DNA of 64,000 nt from Chitinophaga sp. YR573 (GTDB taxonomy: Bacteria; Bacteroidota; Bacteroidia; Chitinophagales; Chitinophagaceae), in the NCBI RefSeq assembly GCF_900110995.1, contig NZ_FOJF01000003.1:620001-684000 (forward strand), read 5' to 3'. The notes under the pieces are model-generated. The model was given only the letters and a program-made list of their open reading frames with translations, did no database searches and was not told where the DNA came from. This document shows, one piece after another, positions 9,327 through 18,345 of this stretch (position 1 is the stretch's first letter; each line of letters begins with the position of its first letter). Both the position numbers and the translations under genes were made by a program.

Positions 9327-10382
9327 ATGAAAAAAATCATTATCACCGGCATCATTTTGCTGGTAATTGTCCTGATTATCTGGAAACTCGCAAGTAATAA
9401 AAAAGAAATCAATGCGCGGCAGCAAAGTGCCGACACTACTGAAATAGCTATCCCTGTAAGAGCTGCGCGTGCAGAAACAGATACTATTACGATCAACATT
9501 GAGAAAACGGGAAACATTTCTGCGTTTAAAGAAGCGAAAGTACTCTCTACTCAAAGTGGGATTATCACAAAGTTATACTTTGAATTAGGTACTAAAGTGG
9601 TACAGGGTAAATTATTAGCTGTGTCAGATAACAGCGCGGCATTAATAGACCTGCAAAAAGCCCATTTGAATGTAACCAAGTTATCCAATGACCTGGAAAC
9701 GTACAAAGAATTACTGGAAGGAAAAGCTACGACTGCTCAGAAGGTAAAAGATCTGCAACAGCAGTATAATGATGCTGTTAGTCAGGAAAAACAAGCACTC
9801 AAACAGATACAGGATGCCAACATTGTAGCGCCTGTCAGTGGTATGATATCGACGAAAGATGTAGAAGCAGGTGTTTTTGTGAATGCAGGTGCACAGCTGG
9901 CTACTATCGTCAATACAGAAAAAGTGAAGGTACAGGTAAACCTTTCTGAAAATGAGATCTACCGTATCAAACAGGGGCAAACAGTAAAGATCTCCGCCAG
10001 TGTTTATCCGGACCATGACTTTAAAGGGCAGGTAACTTTTATCAGTCCGGGTGCAGATGATGCACGTAATTACCTGGTAGAAGTAACGCTCAGCAATAGC
10101 GGAGAATTTATACTACGTCCGGGAACGTTTGTGAAAACTGATTTCTTAGGCACTGTTAGCCGGGAGGCTATTTTAATACCAAGGGAAGCGGTTTCAGGGA
10201 ACCTGGAAGCTGCTGCTGTATACCTTGTTAAAGGTACTCATGTTGAATTAAGAAAGATCAAAACCGGACAGGAAACCAACGGAAAGATTGAGGTGATCAA
10301 TGGCCTTCAGGCAGGAGATCTAGTGGTGGTATCTGGTCAGATTAATTTGAAAGACGGGTCTGCCGTTAGCTTATCAAAATAA
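9327..10382 (+). CDS. RND efflux periplasmic adaptor (membrane fusion protein)
   Basis: 351 residues. A single N-terminal membrane anchor (IIITGIILLVIVLIIWKLA) is followed by a split lipoyl domain (GNISAFKEAKVLSTQSGIIT and DANIVAPVSGMISTKDVEAG), a helical hairpin between residues about 110-155, a beta-barrel block (INLSENEIYRIKQGQTVKI-like) and a membrane-proximal domain. It is placed between TolC and the RND pump and links the two across the periplasm. The size and domain order are typical of HlyD/AcrA-type adaptors. Confidence 0.93.
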   Translation: MKKIIITGIILLVIVLIIWKLASNKKEINARQQSADTTEIAIPVRAARAETDTITINIEKTGNISAFKEAKVLSTQSGIITKLYFELGTKVVQGKLLAVSDNSAALIDLQKAHLNVTKLSNDLETYKELLEGKATTAQKVKDLQQQYNDAVSQEKQALKQIQDANIVAPVSGMISTKDVEAGVFVNAGAQLATIVNTEKVKVQVNLSENEIYRIKQGQTVKISASVYPDHDFKGQVTFISPGADDARNYLVEVTLSNSGEFILRPGTFVKTDFLGTVSREAILIPREAVSGNLEAAAVYLVKGTHVELRKIKTGQETNGKIEVINGLQAGDLVVVSGQINLKDGSAVSLSK

Positions 10383-10392
10383 AATATGCTTC

Positions 10393-13300
10393 ATGTCTAT
10401 TAGTGAAATAGCCGTTAAACGGCCTTTGCTTATCGTTGTAATATTCACTGTATTGATTGTATTCGGAATACAGTGTTATACGAAATTAAATTATAACCTG
10501 CTGCCTAAAATTCAGGTGAATACGGTAACGGTAAGTACGGTTTATCCCGGTGCTGCTGTATCCGAAGTAGAAACGGCTGTAACAAAAAAACTGGAAGATA
10601 TTTTATCCGCTGTGGAAGGGTTGGACCAGATCAATGCTACTTCTCAGCAAGGTGTATCGCAGATCACTATCACGTTGAAAAGTGATGCAAATATAGATGA
10701 GGCAGAACGTGCCATCCAGCGTAAGATTGATCAGTCGCAGAATGACTTGCCCCTAACGGCAGACAAGCCGATTGTGAAGAAGATCAACCTGGAAGAAACG
10801 CCTGTTGTAAAAGCCGGTGTTACAGGTAAAATAGATCCCAGGGAATTATATGAACTGGTAGATAAACAGATAAAGCCCGCATTGCAGAATGTAGCCGGCG
10901 TAGGACAATTAAATGTTATTGGTGGGGACCAAAGGCAGATACAGGTTAATATCGATCAGAATAAACTGAATTCATACAAGCTGGGCGTAGCCCAGTTGAC
11001 ACAGGCGATCGGAAATGCTAATCAGTCGTTCCCGGCAGGGAACATTGAAACAGCAGCACAACAGCTGTCTATTCACTACGATGCTAACATTGTATCTGTT
11101 AATGAACTGAAAAATCTGATCATTTACACGGATGATAAGGGCGGGAGTATTTACCTGAAAGATGTGGCCAGTATCAGCGATGCGACGGCAGATCCTACCG
11201 CTATCAATCATATCAATGGTATCCCGTCCATAGGTTTGCAGATCATCAAACAATCTGATGCCAATGCTGTGGATGTGAGTGCACGGGTAAAGGAAAGCTT
11301 TGCAGCATTGGAGCAGCAATATGCTGCTCAGGGTCTTAAGTTCTCTATATCAGCTGATCAGAGTACGTATACATTATCTGCTGCAAATGCAGTAATGGAA
11401 GATCTGGTGCTGGCTATCGTAATAGTGGGTATCGTCATGCTGGCCTTTCTCCATAGTTTCAGGAGCTCCATGTTCGTATTGATCGCATTGCCTTCTTCCA
11501 TCATCCCTACTTTCATCGCCATGTACCTCTGTGGCTTTTCACTGAACCTGATGACATTGATGGCAATGTCGCTGGTAGTCGGTATCCTGGTGGATGATTC
11601 TATTGTGGTACTGGAGAATATCTACCGGCACTTAGAGATGGGGAAAGACAGAATGAATGCGGCACTGGAAGGACGTAGCGAGATAGGCTTCACAGCCCTG
11701 GCGATTACACTGGTGGATGTGGTGGTGTTCTTACCATTGGCATTATCCGGTGGTATCATTGGTAGTATTCTGAAAGAATTCTCACTGGTGGTGGTATTTT
11801 CTACCTTAATGAGCCTGTTTGTATCCTTTACTATTACACCTTTACTGGCAAGCCGTTTCGGGAAACTGGAACATCTGAGTAAAAACAGTATATGGGGTAA
11901 AATCAATCTTGGATTTGAAAGTTTTATTGATAGTATTAAGGATGGATATGCTATACTGTTAGCGGTTTTACTGAGGAAGAAAAGATGGCTGCTCTCAGGT
12001 GTAATCATATTGATCATAGGGTCCATTAGCTTGCTGGTGAAAGGTTTTATAGGAGCTACGTTTATTCCTAATATGGACCAGGCGCAGTTATTGATAAAAC
12101 TGGAACTGGCGCCTGGCACATCGCTTTACCAGACTAACCTGGCCACACAAGAGGCGGAGAAGCTGGTCATGGCACATCCGGAAGTGATCAACGTATTTTC
12201 CAGTATAGGTTTTGTAACAGGAAGTGTAGCAGGTGCTTCAGGAAACAGTAACCAGGCAGAGATCTCTATCACACTGGTAGATAAAAAACACAGAAAGAAA
12301 TCTGCGGATGACTATGGTGTGTTGTTGCAGCAGGAGCTCAGCAGAAAGGTGGCAGGCGTTAAAGTGAGTGCGGCTCCTGTTTCACTTTCTGGTGGTAGCA
12401 GTGGTGCACCCATACAGATCGCTATACAGGGTACGGATCCGGTTAAACTCCGTAGCGTGGCTAACCAGTGCCTTGATTTAGTGAGTACAGTGCCTGGTAC
12501 CCAATCAGTAGAATTATCAGTAAAAGATCAGAAGCCGGAGATAGAGCTGAAAATAGACAGGGAAAAAATGATGATGCTGGGAGTAGATGCCCGGCAGGTA
12601 GGAGCAGCGCTGGAGAATAGTTTCAGTGGGAATGATCAAAGCAAATTCAGGGAGAAAGGGAATGAGTATACCATGCTTATCAGACTGGAAGCTGGTAGCA
12701 GGTCTAATATAGGGGACATCAGAAAGCTCACATTTGCGAGCAAATCAGGGGGGACATTTACTTTAGACCAGTTTGCTGAAGTACGTCAGGGATTAGGAGA
12801 GAGTGTATTACAGCGCAGAAACCGGGTAGGAACGATCACTGTCAATTCTAATGTCGCAGGCAGACCATCAGGTACTGTAGTGAGTGATATCAAGCTGAAA
12901 CTGGCAACCGTCAAAATACCGGAAGGTATCAGCATAGAATATTTAGGGGATGCCAAGAATCAGAAGGATGCTTTCGGAAGTCTGGGAATTGCCCTGCTGA
13001 CGGCGATCCTGCTGGTATACCTGATCATGGTGGCGTTGTACGAAAACGCGGTATATCCGTTTGTGGTGCTCTTTTCCATACCGGTAGCGCTGATAGGATC
13101 TTTGCTGGCACTGGCACTCACAATGGAAACACTGAATGTTTTCTCTATCATAGGTATCATCATGTTGCTGGGACTTGTATCCAAAAATGCAATATTGATA
13201 GTAGACTTTACCAATCACCTTAAATCTGAAGGGAAACCTGTAACAGAAGCACTGATTGAAGCAGGTAAGGAGCGTCTGAGACCTATTCTCATGACTACCC

Positions 13301-13479
13301 TGGCAATGATCTTTGGTATGCTGCCCATAGCAATGGCAGGCGGTGCCGGTTCTGAGATCAAAAACGGGATGGCATGGGTAATTATAGGCGGATTAACCAG
13401 TTCGATGATTCTCACATTGTTCGTAGTTCCGTCTATGTACCTGATTATAGATAAATTAATTCATCGCCGTAAGGCTTAA
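10393..13479 (+). CDS. RND-family efflux permease (HAE-1/AcrB-like)
   Basis: 1028 residues, the usual size. The N-terminus MSISEIAVKRPLLIVVIFTV is the first transmembrane helix. The proton-relay motif in TM4 is intact (VVGILVDDSIVVLENIYRH with adjacent Asp residues), and the TM10 Lys motif is intact as LVSKNAILIVDF. Two large periplasmic loops follow TM1 and TM7. It starts 10 bases after the adaptor and is followed by a strong terminator, so the operon ends here. The substrate cannot be read from sequence. The adjacent LytS/LytTR pair may control expression. Confidence 0.94.
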   Translation: MSISEIAVKRPLLIVVIFTVLIVFGIQCYTKLNYNLLPKIQVNTVTVSTVYPGAAVSEVETAVTKKLEDILSAVEGLDQINATSQQGVSQITITLKSDANIDEAERAIQRKIDQSQNDLPLTADKPIVKKINLEETPVVKAGVTGKIDPRELYELVDKQIKPALQNVAGVGQLNVIGGDQRQIQVNIDQNKLNSYKLGVAQLTQAIGNANQSFPAGNIETAAQQLSIHYDANIVSVNELKNLIIYTDDKGGSIYLKDVASISDATADPTAINHINGIPSIGLQIIKQSDANAVDVSARVKESFAALEQQYAAQGLKFSISADQSTYTLSAANAVMEDLVLAIVIVGIVMLAFLHSFRSSMFVLIALPSSIIPTFIAMYLCGFSLNLMTLMAMSLVVGILVDDSIVVLENIYRHLEMGKDRMNAALEGRSEIGFTALAITLVDVVVFLPLALSGGIIGSILKEFSLVVVFSTLMSLFVSFTITPLLASRFGKLEHLSKNSIWGKINLGFESFIDSIKDGYAILLAVLLRKKRWLLSGVIILIIGSISLLVKGFIGATFIPNMDQAQLLIKLELAPGTSLYQTNLATQEAEKLVMAHPEVINVFSSIGFVTGSVAGASGNSNQAEISITLVDKKHRKKSADDYGVLLQQELSRKVAGVKVSAAPVSLSGGSSGAPIQIAIQGTDPVKLRSVANQCLDLVSTVPGTQSVELSVKDQKPEIELKIDREKMMMLGVDARQVGAALENSFSGNDQSKFREKGNEYTMLIRLEAGSRSNIGDIRKLTFASKSGGTFTLDQFAEVRQGLGESVLQRRNRVGTITVNSNVAGRPSGTVVSDIKLKLATVKIPEGISIEYLGDAKNQKDAFGSLGIALLTAILLVYLIMVALYENAVYPFVVLFSIPVALIGSLLALALTMETLNVFSIIGIIMLLGLVSKNAILIVDFTNHLKSEGKPVTEALIEAGKERLRPILMTTLAMIFGMLPIAMAGGAGSEIKNGMAWVIIGGLTSSMILTLFVVPSMYLIIDKLIHRRKA

Positions 13480-13524
13480 ATTCTGAACGCACTATAACAG
13501 TGTGACAGTTGTAGGTTGAGCAAT

Positions 13525-13558
13525 ACACCGGTGCATTCCTGTACCGGTGTTCTCTTTT
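13525..13558 (+). terminator. Rho-independent terminator of the RND operon
   Basis: ACACCGGT ... ACCGGTGT gives an 8-bp perfect GC-rich stem with a 10-base loop, followed by TCTCTTTT. It lies 46 bases after the pump stop codon, between convergent genes. Confidence 0.85.
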
Positions 13559-14552
13559 AACAGGTAATCCGGTTCCAGTCCTGGTAGATCTCCGGATTAA
13601 CGATATGAGGTAACTTCGTACCCCCTAAGCCCGCAATCACGTTCTTAGCCGCAATAACGGACATCGCATTTCTTGTATCTACGGTAGCTGATCCTATATG
13701 CGGCAGAATGGCCACATTAGGCATGTTTAAGAGAGGATTGTCGGCGAACATAGGTTCCGGGTTGGTAACATCTAATCCGGCGCCCCAGATGGCCCCTGAT
13801 TCCAAAGCGGCCCTAAGGTCCTCTTCATTATGAATAGCGCCCCGGGCAGTATTGATGAAAATGGAAGAAGGCTTCATTTTACTGAAAGCAGTCGTATTGA
13901 AGATGCCTTTTGTTTCCGCCGTTAAAGCCGTGTGTACAGATAATACATCACTCTGTTGCAGGAGTTCATCAAAAGAGACCTTTACTGCATTCAATGCTTT
14001 CTCAGCCTCTGCATTATGCTGACGGTTGTGATAGATCACTTTCATATTGTAAGCACCTGCACACTTCTTTGCCATCTCAAATCCTATCTTCCCCAATCCA
14101 AAAATCCCCAGTGTTTTACCATTCAGTTCAATACCAAGATCTGTAGTAGGATCAAAGAATTTCCATTCTCCTTTTAAGATCTTTTTGTGTACATAAAAGG
14201 CTTTACGGGAAGCTGCCAGCATTAATAAAAATGCGGTATCAGCAGTAGCGCCGCTTAATACTCCCGGGGTGTTACCGATAGGAATATTGAGACGTGTAGC
14301 TTCCGGAACATCAACGTTATCATAACCTACAGACAGTAATGCAATTACTTTCAGGTGTTTGCACTCATTTAAAAAGTGTGCGTTGATGTTGTTGGCACCG
14401 GAGCTTAGCAGCGCATCATGTTGTTGGCAGGCGTTGATTAACTCTTCAGGCGTAAGGTCTCGTTTTTCTGTCCATTGGGTGATGGTGATACCGGCATCCT
14501 GCAATAATTGCAGTCCGGCATCAGGAATAACTCTTGTAATAAATGCTTTCAT
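13557..14552 (-). CDS. D-2-hydroxyacid dehydrogenase (glyoxylate/hydroxypyruvate reductase type)
   Basis: 331 residues. The N-terminal catalytic lobe contains LLSVGYDNVDV. The Rossmann dinucleotide motif is GIFGLGKIG with a basic/polar residue cluster (YHNRQHN) after strand 2, which suits NADPH preference. The catalytic Arg is in NTARGAIHNEEDL, the acid in LDVTNPEP, and the His in LPHIGSATVDTRN. These are the full D-isomer-specific dehydrogenase set. The family reduces glyoxylate, hydroxypyruvate or gluconate-type 2-keto acids. It stands alone, convergent with the RND operon. Confidence 0.9.
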   Translation of the reverse strand: MKAFITRVIPDAGLQLLQDAGITITQWTEKRDLTPEELINACQQHDALLSSGANNINAHFLNECKHLKVIALLSVGYDNVDVPEATRLNIPIGNTPGVLSGATADTAFLLMLAASRKAFYVHKKILKGEWKFFDPTTDLGIELNGKTLGIFGLGKIGFEMAKKCAGAYNMKVIYHNRQHNAEAEKALNAVKVSFDELLQQSDVLSVHTALTAETKGIFNTTAFSKMKPSSIFINTARGAIHNEEDLRAALESGAIWGAGLDVTNPEPMFADNPLLNMPNVAILPHIGSATVDTRNAMSVIAAKNVIAGLGGTKLPHIVNPEIYQDWNRITC

Positions 14553-14649
14553 GATCCGTTCGGTGGCACAATAATTATGCTGTTATTATCGTGCAGTTAA
14601 ATTTTAGAAACAATATAAAGATCTTCTTTCTTTTTTGAACATATTTCAT

Positions 14650-14826
14650 TATATTTGTTACCCTTCCTATTTATTAGGAAGGTGAGCAGTAAGGCGTATG
14701 TGTGTATGTAGGAGAAGCTGACAATGAGTTAATTGCGTAAATTATACCGTTTACAGTAAGTGATTTTTGGCAATAACGTTTTAATAGAATTAAGCCTTCT
14801 GATGCTCTCAGGAGGCTTTTGTATTT
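14650..14826 (+). ncRNA. Candidate small RNA or attenuator leader upstream of the GNAT gene
   Basis: A TATATTTG box (14650-14657, matching TAnnTTTG) is followed at once by a perfect 8-bp hairpin CCTTCCTA/TAGGAAGG (14662-14682). About 110 bases later comes an intrinsic terminator (14793-14820). The segment has no ORF of note. The predicted transcript of about 160 nt could be an independent sRNA or a regulated leader of the acetyltransferase, whose ATG is about 28 bases beyond the terminator hairpin. The -33 element is poor (TTTC at 19 bases). Confidence 0.4.
14793..14826 (+). terminator. Rho-independent terminator with no protein gene upstream on its strand
   Basis: AGCCTTCTGA (14793-14802) pairs with TCAGGAGGCT (14808-14817) through 10 bp with one wobble, followed by TTTTGTATTTTT. 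The nearest upstream coding gene is on the other strand, so it must end a small RNA or attenuate the following gene. Confidence 0.75.
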
Positions 14827-14847
14827 TTCAGACTTAAATAAAAGTGT

Positions 14848-15348
14848 ATGTTGGAAATTGTAGAAGTTACAAAGGATGATGTAGCTGCATTGGATCAGGT
14901 AAAAGCACTTTTCCGTGAGTATGCCAACTGGCTGAGTGTAGACCTCAGCTTTCAGGGTTTTGAAGAAGAGTTAAGTAGTCTTCCTGAGCCAGCCTATGTT
15001 GCACCGGCAGGTGCTTTATTTCTTGCCAGAGTGGACGGATTACCCGCAGGTTGTGTAGGGGTACGTCATTTTGAAAACTCTACCTGTGAAATGAAAAGGT
15101 TATTTGTAAAGGATGCCTTTAAAGGACATGGAGTAGGAAAGGCGCTGGCTTCCAGAGCTGTGAAAGCAGGCCGTGAAATGGGTTACAAACGTATGTTGCT
15201 GGATACACTGGCTCATATGACACCTGCGATCGATCTGTATACCAGACTGGGATTTCAGCCGATTGCAGCGTATTACAATAACCCCATCAGCGATGCGGTG
15301 TATTTGTCAATGATGTTGCAGGAAGAAAGAGCAGTACCGGTGATTTAG
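14848..15348 (+). CDS. GNAT-family N-acetyltransferase
   Basis: 166 residues. The acetyl-CoA binding region is CEMKRLFVKDAFKGHGVGKA, with the motif A signature R/Q-x-x-G-x-G/A seen as FKGHGVGKAL, then the beta-5/alpha-4 region (RMLLDTLAHMTPAIDLYTRLGF). The N-terminal part (LFREYANWLSVDLSFQGFEEEL) is typical of a large Bacteroidota group of unknown substrate. The start is supported by the TTAAATAAAAGTGT leader and by the domain beginning directly at residue 1. A terminator hairpin immediately upstream may regulate it. Confidence 0.9.
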   Translation: MLEIVEVTKDDVAALDQVKALFREYANWLSVDLSFQGFEEELSSLPEPAYVAPAGALFLARVDGLPAGCVGVRHFENSTCEMKRLFVKDAFKGHGVGKALASRAVKAGREMGYKRMLLDTLAHMTPAIDLYTRLGFQPIAAYYNNPISDAVYLSMMLQEERAVPVI

Positions 15349-15432
15349 TATTTCTTAATATACCCTCTTATTAATATTGATATCTTGTAATAACAGGATT
15401 GCCTTAACATCTTTGTGCTATCTGTATAAGAA

Positions 15433-15458
15433 GAAAAAAGCTCCCGTAGGAGCTTTTT
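15433..15458. terminator. Bidirectional terminator between GNAT and Gfo/Idh genes
   Basis: AAAAAAGCTCC-CGTA-GGAGCTTTTT (stem 15439-15444/15449-15454) lies between convergent genes and has A/T tracts on both sides, so it can serve both directions. Confidence 0.85.
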
Positions 15459-16755
15459 ATTTAGGTAATCTGTATCCGTTATGATATTGCGCTGCGAGCA
15501 GCTTATTCGCATCCGAATCATCGAACCTGTTTTTATCCGCATTCCAGTTCAGCTTTTTACCTGTTTTATAGGCAATGTTTCCCAACTGTGCTATGGTGGC
15601 TACATGTGCACCTGCCTGTATCGGTGTGTGCAGGTCTTCCAGCCTGCGTGATTTGATCACATCCAGGAAGTTGACAGCATGCAGGTCCAGTCCATTATCC
15701 ACGGATAATTGTCTGGGTACAGCTTCCATTTTACCTTTCTCCGGAATTACTTCCCATCCGCCACGATCCAATACCAGTGTACCGTTGTTGCCGATAAAGG
15801 CAATGCCATGATCACGTCCATAAGGGCCGCCGTCTATGCCTATGGCATGTTCCCACTGGATGTTGAACCCGTCGAACTGGTAAACGGTGGTGAGTGTATC
15901 CGGTGTTTCTGCGGCATCATCCGGGTAGGCGAATTTGCCACCTGCTGCCATTACGGAAACAGGGTCTTCTGCTTTCATACCTAACAGTGCATAATCGAGG
16001 AGATGCACGCCCCAGTCGGTCATTAAGCCGCCTGCATAATCCCAGTACCAGCGGAAGTTGAAGTGAAAGCGGTTAGGGTTGAAGGGCCTTGTCTCGGCAG
16101 GTCCCAGCCAGCTTTTATAGTCAACGCCCGGCGGAGGAGTACCATCCGGTTGTTTAGGGATGGAATGCATCCAGCCCATATAGGCCCAGGCTTTCACCAG
16201 GCGTACCTGTCCCAGTTTACCGGAATGCACGAAGGCAACGGCATCCTGGAAGTGTTTCTGGCTGCGTTGCCACTGACCCACCTGTACTACACGTTTAGTG
16301 CGTTCCTGTGCGGCTACCATGGCCTTAATTTCAGCGATAGAGTTGCCGAGGGGTTTCTCTACATACACGTCTTTTCCGGCCGATACGGCGTCTGTCATTT
16401 GCAGACAATGCCAATGATCGGGAGTGCCGATGACTACCGCATCAATGTCTTTGTCTTCCAGTAATTTGCGGTAATCGCTGTACGCTTTTACAGCATAACC
16501 CCGCTGGGTAAGCTCTGCCACTCTTTTATCCAGCACGTTCTTATCAACATCACAGAGGGCTACGCATCTGGCAGCAGGATTTTTAAGGATGGCATTCAGG
16601 TCGCTCCAGCCCATCCCGTTGATACCGATAGCGGCAATGTTTAGACGGTCGCTGGGGGCCATTGCGCGAAGGGAAGAGGGAAGCGCGGATACCAGTCCTG
16701 CCCCGGCAACGATAGCGGAAGCAGAACGAATGAAGGTTCGTCTGGAGTTGTTCAT
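15457..16755 (-). CDS. Gfo/Idh/MocA-family oxidoreductase with Tat signal
   Basis: 432 residues. The N-terminus NNSRRTFIRSASAIVAGAGL carries a twin-Arg motif and hydrophobic h-region, so folded export through Tat is expected. The Rossmann domain follows (IAAIGINGMGWSDLNAIL), then the family EKP motif (GKDVYVEKPLGNS) and the C-terminal beta-sheet domain with WDYAGGLMTDWGVHLLDYAL. Exported Bacteroidota members act on sugars or glycosides, with tightly bound NAD. The neighbouring secreted TIM-barrel isomerase at 19620 could be a functional partner, but it is not in the same operon. Confidence 0.92.
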   Translation of the reverse strand: MNNSRRTFIRSASAIVAGAGLVSALPSSLRAMAPSDRLNIAAIGINGMGWSDLNAILKNPAARCVALCDVDKNVLDKRVAELTQRGYAVKAYSDYRKLLEDKDIDAVVIGTPDHWHCLQMTDAVSAGKDVYVEKPLGNSIAEIKAMVAAQERTKRVVQVGQWQRSQKHFQDAVAFVHSGKLGQVRLVKAWAYMGWMHSIPKQPDGTPPPGVDYKSWLGPAETRPFNPNRFHFNFRWYWDYAGGLMTDWGVHLLDYALLGMKAEDPVSVMAAGGKFAYPDDAAETPDTLTTVYQFDGFNIQWEHAIGIDGGPYGRDHGIAFIGNNGTLVLDRGGWEVIPEKGKMEAVPRQLSVDNGLDLHAVNFLDVIKSRRLEDLHTPIQAGAHVATIAQLGNIAYKTGKKLNWNADKNRFDDSDANKLLAAQYHNGYRLPK

Positions 16756-16778
16756 ACGTGTTATTTAATCGTGGAAGT

Positions 16779-16816
16779 AAAAAAGGGAACAGAAAGCCGT
16801 TGGGAGCTTTCTGTTC
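16779..16816 (-). terminator. Terminator of the MoxR/VWA operon
   Basis: GAACAGAAAGC (16787-16797) pairs perfectly with GCTTTCTGTTC (16806-16816) over 11 bp. On the minus strand it is followed by a T-run (complement of 16779-16784). It lies 12 bases after the stop codon of the ATPase gene at 16829. Confidence 0.8.
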
Positions 16817-16828
16817 TTTTATCTGGAT

Positions 16829-18331
16829 TTAAAACTCTTCGTTTTCTTCTTCTGTGCCTGTACCAAAATTCATCATGGTACCCAGCAGATCGCTGAAACG
16901 TGTTTCATTTTCTACAACTTTCTTGCTGATGAGGGAGTAGGAAGCAAGACCGTGTAATACGAATTCCATCAGCAATAACTGCTCTTTGTTGGCAGCGCCG
17001 GGGAATTTCGCTTTCACGAGTTCTTTCAGTCCTTCTACTTTTTTCAGAGAAGTTTCATATTGCTTATCGCTCACGTCCTGTAACAGCTGTACGGCATTGC
17101 CCTTATCGAACCATTGAATAACGGAGCGGTAAGGGTTTTCTGCGTTCGGGTTCTGTTTGCGTTTCTTGAAGGAGTCCGGGTTAGGGAAGTACTGGGCAAA
17201 GACACTGCGTATGGCTTTATCCAGCAGGTTCACGGCCACCTGTAATGGCCCTTCCTGTTCGCCTTCATATACGAGTTCTATTTTACCGGTGATAGCGGGG
17301 ATGATACCCTGCAAGTCGGCAATACGAACATGTGTATCTTTTTCTTTGTTGATGATAGCCCTGCGTTCGCCGGCGCTCACTGCATTCTCGTAAGCAGCGA
17401 TAGTCAGACGGGCAGAGACACCGCTCTTTTTGTCTACGTATTCGCTGTTACGGGCTTCAAAGGCCACCTGTTCTATCAGGCGTTTGATCATGTCGCTGAT
17501 CTGTACATGCCGTTGTTCCTCATGTACGTTGGCTTCCTGTTCGGTGATGAGCAGGGAGTTTTCCACGTTCTTCGGATAGTGCGTGATGATCTGGCTTTCT
17601 ATACGGTCTTTCAGTGGTGTTACGATGGAACCACGGTTGGTGTAATCTTCCGGGTTAGCGGTGAACACGAACAGGATATCCAGCGGCATCCTTACTTTAA
17701 AACCACGGATCTGTATATCACCTTCCTGGAGGATGTTGAACAGGGATACCTGTATACGGGCCTGCAGGTCGGGGAGTTCATTGATAACGAAGATCCCGCG
17801 GTTAGAGCGGGGGATGATACCGAAGTGGATCACCCTTTCATCTGCGTAATTAAGCTTGAGATTGGCAGCTTTGATAGGATCGATATCACCTACCAGGTCG
17901 GCCACGGAAACGTCCGGAGTGGCCAGCTTTTCGCCGTAACGGGCTTCTCTTGGTATCCAGGCGATGGGTGTTTTATCACCCAGTTGTGCTACCAGGTCGC
18001 GTGCGTAGCGGGACAGCGGATCAAACGGGCTGTCATTTACTTCGGAGCCTTCCACGATGGGAATGAATTCATCGAGTAAGCTAACCATTTGTCTGGCCAT
18101 ACGGGTCTTTGCCTGGCCGCGAAGCCCCAGGAAAAGAATATTATGACGGGAGAGGAGTGCTCTTTCCGTATCCGGGATAACAGTATCTTCATAACCGATG
18201 ATCCCCGGGAAAGCATTCTCTTTATTTTGCAGTTTACTTACCAGGTTTTGCCTGATCTCTTCTTTTACGGATTTGGGTTTGTATCCACTCTTCTTTAACT
18301 CACCTAACGTTCTGATGTTATTCATATACAA
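16829..18331 (-). CDS. MoxR-like AAA+ ATPase (Mg-chelatase ChlI-like)
   Basis: 500 residues. Walker A is GLRGQAKT (69-76) and Walker B is IFVINELPDL near residue 180, with sensor 1 in FTANPEDYTNRG and an arginine-finger region in TPLKDRIESQI. The C-terminal helical extension is longer than in minimal MoxR proteins. It lies 14 bases downstream of a VWA-domain gene, the classic AAA+/VWA chaperone-like pairing also seen in the I and D subunits of Mg-chelatase. No chlorophyll or cobalamin genes are nearby, so a generic metal-insertion or remodelling role is more likely. MNNIRT at codon 3 is an alternative start. Confidence 0.88.
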   Translation of the reverse strand: MYMNNIRTLGELKKSGYKPKSVKEEIRQNLVSKLQNKENAFPGIIGYEDTVIPDTERALLSRHNILFLGLRGQAKTRMARQMVSLLDEFIPIVEGSEVNDSPFDPLSRYARDLVAQLGDKTPIAWIPREARYGEKLATPDVSVADLVGDIDPIKAANLKLNYADERVIHFGIIPRSNRGIFVINELPDLQARIQVSLFNILQEGDIQIRGFKVRMPLDILFVFTANPEDYTNRGSIVTPLKDRIESQIITHYPKNVENSLLITEQEANVHEEQRHVQISDMIKRLIEQVAFEARNSEYVDKKSGVSARLTIAAYENAVSAGERRAIINKEKDTHVRIADLQGIIPAITGKIELVYEGEQEGPLQVAVNLLDKAIRSVFAQYFPNPDSFKKRKQNPNAENPYRSVIQWFDKGNAVQLLQDVSDKQYETSLKKVEGLKELVKAKFPGAANKEQLLLMEFVLHGLASYSLISKKVVENETRFSDLLGTMMNFGTGTEEENEEF

Positions 18332-18345
18332 TTTTAAATAAATTA

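Noticed and set aside
14655..14695. Resemblance to SRP RNA domain IV (GGAAGG-AGCAG-AAGGC order and an upstream GTTACC)
   Set aside because: The 3' strand resembles SRP RNA, but the 5' strand with GGTCAGGTCC and the closing helix are missing, so the conserved protein-binding loops cannot form.
17330..18079. 249-codon plus-strand ORF
   Set aside because: Lies wholly antisense to the MoxR ATPase gene, whose motifs are intact; no protein family features.
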